Positions 32,539 through 41,826 of a DNA stretch of 64,000 nucleotides are shown here, piece after piece. A model generated the notes under the pieces. The model saw nothing but the letters and a program-made list of their open reading frames with translations. It had not been told where the DNA came from and did no database searches. A program made the translations under genes and the position numbers. The DNA comes from Micromonospora narathiwatensis (GTDB lineage Bacteria > Actinomycetota > Actinomycetes > Mycobacteriales > Micromonosporaceae): positions 5,456,001-5,520,000 of the forward strand of contig NZ_LT594324.1 in NCBI RefSeq assembly GCF_900089605.1. Direction: 5' to 3'. How positions within the stretch are numbered: the first letter of the stretch is position 1; the number at the start of each line of letters is the position of its first letter.

Positions 32539-34377
32539 TCACCGGGTGCCACCCGGGTTGACGGCCGGCAGCACCGGCCCGCCGGTCCGGGTCAGGCCAC
32601 TGCGGTGCCGGGCCTTCTCCACCTCGCCGGCGGCCCGGCGCAGGGCGGCGCCGGTCTCGGCGGCCGGCCGGGCCGCCTCGGTACGGGCGAGGAACCGGCC
32701 GGCCTCCTCGGCCAGCAGCGCGCCGATCTGATCGAGCAGGTCTCGCCGGGCCTTGGTCGCCAGATTCCGGACCGCCTGGTCGCCGAAGATCGCCTGGAGG
32801 ACGGCCTGCCCGGCGACCGCGGTGCCGGCGCCGGTGGCGACCTCCAACCCGGTCGGGATGAAGGCGGTGGAGGCGAAGACCGCGACCATGACGGCCAACC
32901 CGGTCGCGTTGACCGCGTACGCGGCCGTACGGGCCACGAAGCGGCGGTCGCCCCCCTCGGCCTGGACCAGTTCCAGCACCCCCCGCTGCCAGTCGCGGAC
33001 CAGCCGCTCGGCGCGCCCGGGCAGGCCGTCCGAGGCGTGGGCGAGCCCCGGTTCGAGCAGCTCCGTGCCGGCCGGGTGCGCCTTCCACCCGGTGTACGCG
33101 GTCTCCGCCGCCTCGGCGGCCACCCCGCGCAACAGCGTCACGAGCTGGGACTCGATCGCCGTACGCAGCTCGGCGGCGGGAGCCGGACGCCCGGTGACCG
33201 CGGCGACCACCCGGTCGCGCAGCCGGCCGATCCGCGCCTCCAGCGTGCGGAAGAACTCGCCGGTGCCGACGAACTCCTGCCAGCGGGCCAGCACCTCGCC
33301 GCGGAGCAGCCGGCCGTCCTTGAGCCCCTGGTCGACGGTCCGCTCCGCCGCCCGGTACGCCGCCCGTACCCGTTCGTCCAGCGCGTCGGCGGCGGTGACC
33401 TGCTCGTCGGCCGCCTCGGCCAGCTCCACCACGGCGGGATGCAGGGCGGCCAGCGCGCCGTCCAGCGTCTGCCGGACCACGGCGGACCGGGCCTCGGCGT
33501 CCGCGGCGAGCCGGGCGAACCAGGAACTGAGTGGGGCGGTGACCCGCTCGGGCAGCAGCCCCTGCCCGTCGACCCAGGTCTCCGGCAGTACGAAGAGTGG
33601 CGCTGCGGCCAGGTCCTGGGCGGCGAGCATCTCCGACAGGTGGGCGGCGACCTCGTCGGCCGCCTCCGGGGGCACCCGGTCCAGGACCATGGCGATCACG
33701 GTGCCCCGGGCGCGGGCGCCGCGCAGTAGCTCCCAGGGGACGGCGTCGGCGTACCGGGCGGCGGTGGTGACGAAGAGCCAGAGGTCGGCGGCGGCCAGCA
33801 GCTGCCCGGCGAGCGCCCGGTTGGCGTCGACCACCGAGTCGATGTCGGGCGCGTCGAGGAAGGCCAGCCCGGCCGGCAGCGCGGGGGCGGTGACCAGGTG
33901 CAGGGTGCCCGGGTCCTCGGTCGGCTCGTTGGTCCGGGTCAGGCCGGGCAGCAGGTCGCCCTGGCGGAACCAGGCGGCGTCGGCCGGGTTGCAGACCAGC
34001 ACCGGCGAACGGGTGGTGGGGCGCAGCACCCCGGCGGCGCTCACCCGCGCCTGGACCAGGCTGTTTACCAGGGTCGACTTGCCCGCGCCGGTCGAGCCGC
34101 CGACGACCACCAGCAGTGGGGCGTCGAGGCGGGCGAGCCGGGGCAGCAGGTAGTCGTCGAGCTGGTGGGAGAGGCCGGCGGCGGCGTGTCGGGCCGGTTC
34201 CGCCGAGGGCAGGACCAGCGGGAACCGGGCCGCCTCGATCGCGGCCCGCAGGCCGGCGAGCGCGTTGGGCAGATCCTCCGCGTGTCTGGCGGGCGGGTCG
34301 TCCCCCGTGGCGGGGCCGGTGCGGGCTGCGACGGCGGGCGCGCCGGAACGGGTGGCGGAATCGCCATGCGTCGTCAC
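32539..34377 (-). CDS. Dynamin-like GTPase (first of a pair)
   Basis: A 612-residue protein. After ~75 residues of low complexity comes the G domain with P-loop GGSTGAGKST, G3 DAPDIDS and a G4-like region MVLDRVPPE, which lacks the usual N/TKxD, so base specificity may be weak. Long amphipathic helices follow, and a hydrophobic hairpin AYAVNATGLAVMVAVFASTAFIPTG near residue 485 could insert into the membrane. The stop lies 25 bases before the second GTPase, forming an operon. GTG 34377 is taken as start; the frame is open to 34413. The promoter must lie in the 200 bases shared with dnaK. Confidence 0.72.
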   Translation of the reverse strand: MTTHGDSATRSGAPAVAARTGPATGDDPPARHAEDLPNALAGLRAAIEAARFPLVLPSAEPARHAAAGLSHQLDDYLLPRLARLDAPLLVVVGGSTGAGKSTLVNSLVQARVSAAGVLRPTTRSPVLVCNPADAAWFRQGDLLPGLTRTNEPTEDPGTLHLVTAPALPAGLAFLDAPDIDSVVDANRALAGQLLAAADLWLFVTTAARYADAVPWELLRGARARGTVIAMVLDRVPPEAADEVAAHLSEMLAAQDLAAAPLFVLPETWVDGQGLLPERVTAPLSSWFARLAADAEARSAVVRQTLDGALAALHPAVVELAEAADEQVTAADALDERVRAAYRAAERTVDQGLKDGRLLRGEVLARWQEFVGTGEFFRTLEARIGRLRDRVVAAVTGRPAPAAELRTAIESQLVTLLRGVAAEAAETAYTGWKAHPAGTELLEPGLAHASDGLPGRAERLVRDWQRGVLELVQAEGGDRRFVARTAAYAVNATGLAVMVAVFASTAFIPTGLEVATGAGTAVAGQAVLQAIFGDQAVRNLATKARRDLLDQIGALLAEEAGRFLARTEAARPAAETGAALRRAAGEVEKARHRSGLTRTGGPVLPAVNPGGTR

Positions 34378-34461
34378 GGCTAAAGCGTGCCCGACCGACG
34401 CAAGGTAAGACAACCAGACGGTAAGAACGATCAGGTTGCGTCGGGTCGACTCAACCTCGAC

Positions 34462-34489
34462 TTGCGGTTTGCCGGCGGCGTGGCACTAT
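34462..34489 (+). promoter_or_regulatory. Promoter of the dnaK operon
   Basis: TTGCGG (34462-34467), 16 bases, CACTAT (34484-34489). The -10 hexamer overlaps the first half-site of the HAIR box by two bases, so HspR binding would block polymerase. Confidence 0.55.
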
Positions 34490-34508
34490 TGAGTCAAGTT
34501 CACTCAAC
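34488..34508. promoter_or_regulatory. HAIR box (HspR operator) of the dnaK operon
   Basis: ATTGAGT-N7-ACTCAAC, against the HspR consensus CTTGAGT-N7-ACTCAAG: 12 of 14 half-site positions match. The operon's last gene encodes HspR itself, giving a feedback loop in which DnaK aids HspR repression. Confidence 0.9.
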
Positions 34509-34587
34509 TTGTGGTGCGGTCGCTGCGGGCGACCCGCCGGGGCAGGCCCCTTGACCTGCTCACCCGTTACGAAGCGAGGAAGCGAAC

Positions 34588-36435
<1,848 letters not shown>

Positions 36436-36481
36436 CGTTCGGTCCCGGACACGTTCGCACGGCAGGGGATGAGGTAACCGC

Positions 36482-37234
36482 ATGACGGAGAAGCCACGAG
36501 CCGCTGACCCGGCAGCCACCGGGTCGGCGCCGGGTGGCTCCGCGAAGGCTGGGCAGGACGCCGGCGAGGAGCCGCGGGTCGTCATCCGTGACAAGCGCAA
36601 GATCGGCAAGGCCGGCGAGCGGAGCGGGGCCGCCGCGGCGGCAGCCGACGCCGCCGCCGACGCGCCGGCCGAGGGGCTGGTCGAGGAGACCGAGGTCGTC
36701 GTCGACGAGATCGAGACCGAGGCCCCGGTCTCCGGCCCGCCCGTGGTCGACGCGCCGGCCGAGCCGACCGAGGAGGCGGTTGAGCCGGAGGCGCCGCTCG
36801 GCGTCGAACTGGAGGCGGTACGGGCCGAGTTGGACGAGCGGACCCGCGACCTCCAGCGGGTGACGGCCGAGTACGCCAACTACCGCAAGCGGGTCGACCG
36901 GGACCGCAACCTGGTCCAGGAGCAGGCGATCGGCAGCGTGCTCACCGCGCTGCTGCCGATCCTCGACGACCTGGACCGGGCCCGGGAGCACGGCGACCTG
37001 GTGGGCGGGTTCGGCTCGGTGGCCGAGCAGCTCACCACCGCGCTGGGCAAGTTCGGGCTGACCGCGTTCGGTGAGCAGGGCGACCCGTTCGACCCCACTC
37101 TGCACGAGGCGGTGGCCCACCAGACCTCCGCCGATGTCACCGAACCGACCTGCGTGCAGGTCATGCGCCGCGGCTACCAGCTCGGCGAGCGGCTGCTGCG
37201 GCCGGCAATGGTCGCGGTCGCCGACCCGCAGTAG
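36482..37234 (+). CDS. grpE: Nucleotide exchange factor GrpE
   Basis: A 250-residue protein. The first ~110 residues are acidic and Ala/Glu-rich, unusually long and disordered compared with the ~200-residue E. coli protein. The core has the long coiled coil (ELDERTRDLQRVTAEYANYRKRVDRDRNLVQEQAI) and the beta wing FDPTLHEAVAHQTSADVTEPTCVQVMRRGYQLGERLLRPAMVAV. It dimerises and releases ADP from DnaK. It lies 46 bases after dnaK. Confidence 0.96.
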   Translation: MTEKPRAADPAATGSAPGGSAKAGQDAGEEPRVVIRDKRKIGKAGERSGAAAAAADAAADAPAEGLVEETEVVVDEIETEAPVSGPPVVDAPAEPTEEAVEPEAPLGVELEAVRAELDERTRDLQRVTAEYANYRKRVDRDRNLVQEQAIGSVLTALLPILDDLDRAREHGDLVGGFGSVAEQLTTALGKFGLTAFGEQGDPFDPTLHEAVAHQTSADVTEPTCVQVMRRGYQLGERLLRPAMVAVADPQ

Positions 37235-37247
37235 TGCCGACCCGTGC

Positions 37248-37280
37248 CGTCCCGCCCGCCCGCACCGGGCGGGCGGGACG
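37248..37280 (+). terminator. Strong intra-operon hairpin between grpE and dnaJ
   Basis: A perfect 15-bp all-GC-rich stem (37248-37262 with 37266-37280) and loop CAC, 14 bases after grpE and 34 bases before the dnaJ ATG. It has the look of a terminator but sits inside an operon, so it likely acts as a partial terminator or RNA-processing/stabilising element that lowers DnaJ and HspR relative to DnaK. Confidence 0.7.
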
Positions 37281-37313
37281 ACCGGGGTACGTCCCGTGGA
37301 AGGGGGTGGACGG

Positions 37314-38495
37314 ATGAGTTCCAAGGACTGGGTCGAGAAGGACTACTACGCCGTGCTGGGCGTGGAGAAGTCCGCCTCCTCGGACGAGATCAAGAAGTCG
37401 TACCGGAAACTGGCCCGGGAGTCGCACCCCGACCACAACCCAGGTGACCCGAAGGCGGAGGAGCGGTTCAAGGCCGTCTCCGAGGCGTACGCGGTGGTCG
37501 GCGACGAGAGGAAGCGCCGCGAGTACGACGAGATGCGTTCCCTGTTCGGCTCGGGCGCGTTCCGCCGCAACGCTCGCGGTGGCGCCCAGCCGGGCGGTGC
37601 GCCGTTCGACGTCTCCGACCTGTTCGGCGGCGCGGCCGGCGGCGAGGCCCGGTTCGGCGGTGGCGGTCTGGGCGACCTGTTCGGCTCGATCTTCACCGGC
37701 GGGGGTGCCGGCGGCGCGGCCCGCGCCCGCGGTCCGGCCCGCGGCCGGGACGTCGAGACCGAGGTGGCGCTCGACTTCACCGACGCCGTACGCGGGGTGA
37801 CCCTCCCGCTGACGCTGCGCTCCGCCGGGGTCTGCGAGACCTGCCACGGCACCGGAGCCAAGCCCGGCACCCAGCCGAAGGCGTGTCCGGTCTGCCACGG
37901 TGCCGGGGTGACCACCCGCAACCAGGGGTCGTTCAGCTTCTCCGAGCCGTGCCGCAACTGCCAGGGCGTCGGCACGGTCGTCGAGGAGAAGTGCCCGGAG
38001 TGCCATGGCAGCGGCGGGGTCACCAAGACCCGTACCCTGAACGTCCGCTTCCCCGCCGGGGTGGCCGACGGCCAGCGCATCCGGCTGGCCGGCCGGGGTG
38101 AGCCCGGCGAGCGTGGCGGGCCGGCGGGCGACCTGTTCGTGCAGGTGAAGGTCCGCCCGGACGAGCTGTTCGGGCGCGCCGGGGACGATCTCACCCTGAC
38201 CGTGCCGATCACCTTCGCGGAGGCGGTGCTCGGCACCGACCTGCGGGTGCCGACCCTGGACGGCACGGTGACCCTCCGGGTGCCGCCGGGTACGCCGAGC
38301 GGTCGGGTGCTGCGGGCCCGGGGCAAGGGCGTCGTACGCAAGGACGGCCGGGCCGGTGATCTGCTGGTCACCCTTGACGTGGTGGTCCCGGCGAAGGTGT
38401 CGGACGAGGCGCGGGCGGCGCTGGAGGCGTTCACGGAGCAGACTCCGCCCGCCGCGCGGGAACATCTCGACGCTCGGGTGCGTCGGTTCAGTTGA
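37314..38495 (+). CDS. dnaJ: Co-chaperone DnaJ
   Basis: A 393-residue type I DnaJ: the J domain has the HPD motif in ARESHPDHNP, a Gly/Phe-rich linker (DLFGGAAGGEARFGGGGLGDLFG), four CxxCxGxG zinc motifs (CETCHGTG, CPVCHGAG, CRNCQGVG, CPECHGSG) and the C-terminal peptide-binding domains. It delivers clients to DnaK and stimulates its ATPase. ATG 37314 follows GGGGGTGG; the open frame upstream runs through the hairpin and is not used. Confidence 0.97.
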   Translation: MSSKDWVEKDYYAVLGVEKSASSDEIKKSYRKLARESHPDHNPGDPKAEERFKAVSEAYAVVGDERKRREYDEMRSLFGSGAFRRNARGGAQPGGAPFDVSDLFGGAAGGEARFGGGGLGDLFGSIFTGGGAGGAARARGPARGRDVETEVALDFTDAVRGVTLPLTLRSAGVCETCHGTGAKPGTQPKACPVCHGAGVTTRNQGSFSFSEPCRNCQGVGTVVEEKCPECHGSGGVTKTRTLNVRFPAGVADGQRIRLAGRGEPGERGGPAGDLFVQVKVRPDELFGRAGDDLTLTVPITFAEAVLGTDLRVPTLDGTVTLRVPPGTPSGRVLRARGKGVVRKDGRAGDLLVTLDVVVPAKVSDEARAALEAFTEQTPPAAREHLDARVRRFS

Positions 38496-38525
38496 CCGGG
38501 TGAAAGGCAGCGGAGGTGAGCGGGG

Positions 38526-38966
38526 ATGTCGGACGAGTTCGTCGGCTCGGGTGACCCGGCCTACGAGGCCAAGGTCCTGATGATCTCGGTGGCGGCGCGG
38601 ATGGCGGGAATGCACCCGCAGACCCTGCGCCAGTACGACCGGCTGGGCCTGGTGCAGGCCGGCCGGGCGTCCGGCGGGGGGCGCCGCTACAGCGTGCGGG
38701 ACGTGGTGCTGCTCCGCGAGGTGCAGCGACTGAGTCAGGACGACGGGATCAACCTGGCCGGAGTCAAGCGGATCATTGGCCTGGAGCGGCTGCTGGAGGA
38801 GGCCCAGCAGCGGGTGGCCCGGCTGGAAGCGGAGTTGGACGCCGCCTACCGCCGGATCGCCGAGCTGGAGTCGCTCGGCGGCTTCCCGCGCGGCGACCTC
38901 GTACCCACCAACCGCACCTCGACGGCGCTGGTGGTCTGGCGCCCCCGCCGCACCGGCGAACGCTGA
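38526..38966 (+). CDS. hspR: Heat-shock repressor HspR (MerR family)
   Basis: A 146-residue MerR protein: MISVAARMAGMHPQTLRQYDRLGLVQ, GGGRRYSVRDVVLLREVQRLSQDDGINLAGVKRII and a C-terminal coiled coil. In Streptomyces and mycobacteria HspR binds HAIR boxes with DnaK as co-repressor. Two HAIR boxes are in this window, before dnaK and clpB. The gene ends the dnaK operon 30 bases after dnaJ and is followed by a strong terminator. Confidence 0.95.
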   Translation: MSDEFVGSGDPAYEAKVLMISVAARMAGMHPQTLRQYDRLGLVQAGRASGGGRRYSVRDVVLLREVQRLSQDDGINLAGVKRIIGLERLLEEAQQRVARLEAELDAAYRRIAELESLGGFPRGDLVPTNRTSTALVVWRPRRTGER

Positions 38967-38994
38967 CCCGTTCCCGCTATCCCCGTACCGCTCC

Positions 38995-39032
38995 CAGGCC
39001 GGGGCGTGCCCGTTAGGGCACGCCCCGGCCTG
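38995..39032 (+). terminator. Terminator of the dnaK operon
   Basis: A perfect 17-bp stem (38995-39011 with 39016-39032) with loop GTTA, 28 bases after hspR. Confidence 0.85.
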
Positions 39033-39083
39033 GCTGCGGGGGCGGCCTGTGCGGAATGGGGGGTGAAGGGTGGGGTGGTTGGC

Positions 39084-39089
39084 TAATCT
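39084..39089 (+). promoter_or_regulatory. -10 element of the small gene at 39141
   Basis: TAATCT. A start near 39096 excludes the upstream GTG at 39090 and leaves GTG 39141 with a leader of about 45 bases. Confidence 0.45.
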
Positions 39090-39140
39090 GTGAATCAGGC
39101 CCAAGCGGCTCAATCCGGACGGACTTTGGCGGGGGGAGCC

Positions 39141-39350
39141 GTGGCGGAATCGGCGAAAAAGGTGGCGCAGACGGCAGAGGACCGGCTTGAGGAAGTGGCC
39201 AAGAACGTCCGCGAGCGATTTGCCCGGATCACCGACACCACCTTCACCGACAGGATCAGGGACGGGCTCTTTCTCGACCAGGTGGACCACGGCATCGACC
39301 GGGCCAGGGCCGACGAACGGCGCCGAAAGCAGGGCGGATCGCCGAGCTGA
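39141..39350 (+). CDS. Small charged helical protein (69 residues)
   Basis: A 69-residue, strongly charged protein: AESAKKVAQTAEDRLEEVAKNVRERFARI, then FTDRIRDGLFLDQVDHGIDRARADERRRKQ. It should form amphipathic helices; no Cys or membrane helix. GTG 39141 is chosen because GGGGGGAG stands just upstream and the promoter lies at 39084; the frame opens at 39090. Two hairpins follow. I do not recognise a family; the pattern is like small stress-associated or late embryogenesis-like proteins, but that is only a resemblance. Confidence 0.6.
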   Translation: MAESAKKVAQTAEDRLEEVAKNVRERFARITDTTFTDRIRDGLFLDQVDHGIDRARADERRRKQGGSPS

Positions 39351-39366
39351 CGATCCGTCGGCGTGC

Positions 39367-39395
39367 GGGCCGGGACCCACGGGGGGTCCCGGCCC
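39367..39395. terminator. First of two hairpins after the small gene
   Basis: Perfect 12-bp stem (39367-39378 with 39384-39395), 16 bases after the stop. Confidence 0.75.
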
Positions 39396-39416
39396 GTTCG
39401 CCGTCGTAGGGGTGCT

Positions 39417-39452
39417 GGCCGGGACGCGGTGATCCGCGCGGGAGTCCCGGCC
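39417..39452. terminator. Second hairpin, end of the opposing gene
   Basis: GGCCGGGAC (39417-39425) pairs with GTCCCGGCC (39444-39452), with a further inner stem of CGCGG/CCGCG. It lies 27 bases beyond the stop of the minus-strand gene at 39480. The segment TCCCGGCCCGTTCGCCGTCG follows both hairpins. Confidence 0.7.
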
Positions 39453-39479
39453 CGTTCGCCGTCGCAAGGGACGTGGGAG

Positions 39480-39908
39480 CTAGAGTCGGCGGTTCTCTCG
39501 GACCAGGCCGCCCTCGCACCAGTCGCGATAGACGAAGAGGTCCGGGCGGGCGAGCAGCACCCGGCTGTTGTGCGCCCAGTTGCGCATCAGCTCGTCGCCG
39601 GCCCGCTCGGCCTGCTCGACCAGCTTGCGGAATCGGCGCTTCGGGTGGGCCCGGAAGTTCGTCCGGATGCCGTCGGCGGCGTAGATGTAGAGGCAGTGCA
39701 GGGCGAATCGGCGGGCCGGGCAGGCCGCGTCCATGGCCAGCTCGAAGAGCGTCCCCACCAGGTGGTCACCGGAGACCAGCAGATCCCAGTCCGGGGGCAT
39801 GGAGGTCAACGGTACGGAGTTCGGCTGATAGGCCCACGTGCGCAGCTCGGCCGGCGACGGATCGACCGGGTTGGCGAAGCCGCGGAACGTCTCCTCCTGC
39901 ACGCTCAC
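39480..39908 (-). CDS. Conserved-looking small cytosolic protein of unknown function
   Basis: A 142-residue protein, VSVQEETFRGFANPVDPSPAELRTWAYQPNSVP, then DWDLLVSGDHLVGTLFELAMDAACPARRFALHCLYIYAADGIRTNFRAHPKRRFRKLVEQAERAGDELMRNWAHNSRVLL. It is helical, with no signal or nucleotide motif; the second half is rich in Arg, His and Trp. GTG 39908 follows GAAGG at seven bases; the frame is open up to 40055, but that codon lies within a terminator loop. The family is not recognised. Confidence 0.6.
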   Translation of the reverse strand: MSVQEETFRGFANPVDPSPAELRTWAYQPNSVPLTSMPPDWDLLVSGDHLVGTLFELAMDAACPARRFALHCLYIYAADGIRTNFRAHPKRRFRKLVEQAERAGDELMRNWAHNSRVLLARPDLFVYRDWCEGGLVRENRRL

Positions 39909-40038
39909 CGGCCAACCTTCCGTCGCCGCTGGCGGGGGCACCGGACCACCCGCGGAACCTGGCTGCTGGGGCGACACGGTAACGCGGTTCCGCGTACCGG
40001 CGGTAGACCTTCCCGGAACCAATTCGGCAACCGTTGGC

Positions 40039-40072
40039 CGGGCCAGGTCGACCATTAGGCCGACCTGGCCCG
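40039..40072 (-). terminator. Terminator of the antiporter operon
   Basis: A perfect 12-bp stem (40039-40050 with 40061-40072) and a 10-base loop, 6 bases after the antiporter stop. The remaining 130 bases up to 39908 hold only the upstream region of the gene at 39480. Confidence 0.8.
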
Positions 40073-40078
40073 ACGGAC

Positions 40079-41287
40079 TCAGTCGGCGGCCGGCACCGGC
40101 GCGGGCGGCCGGGCGGCGGTACGCCGACGCAACCAGCCCTTGAACCAGGGTGTGTCGGGCAGCCGGGCCAGCAGCGGGCCGGCCACCACGGTGATGAGCA
40201 CGTACGCCGTGGCGAGCGCCGCCAGCTTGGGCTCCACCGGTTGCGCGGCGGCGACGGCGAGCCCGGCGATGACGATGGAGAACTCGCCGCGCGGGGTGAG
40301 CGCGAAACCGGCACGCCATCGACCGGGTTCGGCGATTCCGGCCCGCCGGGCGGCCAGATAACCGGTGAGCAACTTCGTTCCCATGGTCACCACGGCCAGC
40401 GCCAGTGCCGGAAGCAGTACCGGGGGCATGTCCATCGGGTTGGTGACCAGCCCGAAGAACACGAAGAAGACCGCCGCGAAGAGATCCCGTAGTGGCGACA
40501 GCAGTTCGGTGGCGTGGTGCGCCACCGGCCCGGAGAGGGCGATGCCGACCAGGAACGCCCCGACCGCCGCGGAGACCTGGAGCTTGGCCGCGACACCGGC
40601 GACCAGCAGGGTCAGGCCGAGCACCCCGAGCAGTAGCGCCTCCGGGTCCTTCGCGGAGAGCGCCGTCGAGATCAGGTGGCCGTACCGGATGGCGACGAAC
40701 AGCACGGCGATCACGGTGAGCACCGCGACGGCGAGCGCCATGCCGCCCTTGATCAGGCCGATCCCGGCGAGCAGCGCGGTGAGCAGCGGCAGGTAGAGGG
40801 CCATCGCCAGGTCTTCGATCACCAGGACCGAGAGGATCACCGGGGTCTCCCGGTTACCGACCCGGCCGAGGTCGCCGAGCACCTTGGCGATCACTCCGGA
40901 CGAGGAGACCCAGGTGACGCCGGCGAGCACCACGGCGGCCAGCCAGCCCCAGCCGAGTATCAGTGCGAAGGCGAAGCCGGGCAGCGCGTTGAGCACCGCG
41001 TCGATCAGGCCGGCCGGGGCCGCCGAGCGGAGGTTCCCCACCAGTTCGCCGGCGCTGTATTCCAGGCCGAGCATGACCAGCAGCAGGATCACGCCGATCT
41101 CCGCGCCGACGGCGAAGAACTCCTCACTGGCGTTGAGCGGCAGCAGGCCGCCCTGACCGAAGGCCAGGCCGGCGATCAGATAGAGGGGGATGGGCGAGAC
41201 GCCGAAGCGGCGGCTGAGCCGGCCGAGCAGGCCGAGCAGGAGCAGCAGCGCGCCGACCTCGACGAGCAGAGTTGTGGTTTCGTGCAT
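40079..41287 (-). CDS. CPA2-family K+(Na+)/H+ antiporter (KhtU/KefB type)
   Basis: A 402-residue integral membrane protein with 11-13 hydrophobic helices, all within the Na+/H+ exchanger domain: GVSPIPLYLIAGLAFGQGG, VLVIEDLAMALYLPLLTAL with the conserved Asp, and VFFVFFGLVTNP. There is no TrkA-N domain, so the regulatory part is on the separate protein encoded just upstream. It should exchange K+ or Na+ for H+ across the membrane. ATG 41287 lies 7 bases after that gene's stop. The pair matches KhtT/KhtU of Bacillus, in which efflux is controlled by the TrkA-C protein. Confidence 0.88.
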   Translation of the reverse strand: MHETTTLLVEVGALLLLLGLLGRLSRRFGVSPIPLYLIAGLAFGQGGLLPLNASEEFFAVGAEIGVILLLVMLGLEYSAGELVGNLRSAAPAGLIDAVLNALPGFAFALILGWGWLAAVVLAGVTWVSSSGVIAKVLGDLGRVGNRETPVILSVLVIEDLAMALYLPLLTALLAGIGLIKGGMALAVAVLTVIAVLFVAIRYGHLISTALSAKDPEALLLGVLGLTLLVAGVAAKLQVSAAVGAFLVGIALSGPVAHHATELLSPLRDLFAAVFFVFFGLVTNPMDMPPVLLPALALAVVTMGTKLLTGYLAARRAGIAEPGRWRAGFALTPRGEFSIVIAGLAVAAAQPVEPKLAALATAYVLITVVAGPLLARLPDTPWFKGWLRRRTAARPPAPVPAAD

Positions 41288-41294
41288 CCGCGCC

Positions 41295-41795
41295 TCAGCC
41301 GTCCGGGTCGGCTTCGGCAAGGATTGCGCTGACCCCGTCGAGACCCTGCCGGGTTCCGACCACGACCACCACGTCACCTGCGGCGAAGCGGAAGGTGGGG
41401 TCGGGCGAGACGTTCACCTCGCCCTGGCGCAGCACGGCGACGATGGATGCGCCGGTGCGGGTACGTGCCTGGGTGTCGCCCAGTTGCCGGTTGACGTACT
41501 TGGTGCCGGCCGGGATGGCGATCTGCTCGGTGAGCAGCCCGGCGGCCTGCTCGCGCAGCCCGGAGAGCTGGCTGAGCATCAGGGACGCGCCGAGGATGTC
41601 GGCGAGCGCCTCCGCCTCGTCGTCGGTCAGTGGTATGTCGGCCTGGCAGGAGTCTGGATCGTCCGGATCGTAGAGAACCAGGTCACGACGGCCGTTGCGG
41701 TGGGAGACCACGCCGAGCCGGCGGCCGGATTCCGTCACCAGATCGTGACGCATGCCGATCCCCGGTAAGGCAGTCTGTTCAACACGTACTCGCAC
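41295..41795 (-). CDS. KhtT-type antiporter regulatory subunit (TrkA-C domain)
   Basis: A 166-residue soluble protein. The N-terminal ~70 residues, RVRVEQTALPGIGMRHDLVTESGRRLGVVSHRNGRRDLVLYDPDDPDSC, match KhtT; the C-terminal ~75 residues are a TrkA-C (RCK-C) domain, GASIVAVLRQGEVNVSPDPTFRFAAGDVVVVVGTRQGL. In Bacillus KhtT the TrkA-C domain binds cyclic di-AMP and releases the antiporter; whether this one does is not shown. GTG 41795 follows TAGCCT by exactly seven bases, so it is leaderless. The promoter overlaps that of the divergent lipoprotein gene. Confidence 0.85.
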   Translation of the reverse strand: MRVRVEQTALPGIGMRHDLVTESGRRLGVVSHRNGRRDLVLYDPDDPDSCQADIPLTDDEAEALADILGASLMLSQLSGLREQAAGLLTEQIAIPAGTKYVNRQLGDTQARTRTGASIVAVLRQGEVNVSPDPTFRFAAGDVVVVVGTRQGLDGVSAILAEADPDG

Positions 41796-41802
41796 GCGGG
41801 CG

Positions 41803-41812
41803 AGGCTACCCT
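41803..41812. promoter_or_regulatory. Overlapping divergent -10 elements
   Basis: On the minus strand TAGCCT (41808-41803) and on the plus strand TACCCT (41807-41812) share two base pairs. Polymerase cannot occupy both, so the antiporter operon and the lipoprotein gene should compete for it. Confidence 0.5.
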
Positions 41813-41826
41813 GCGTTGGAGGTGTG

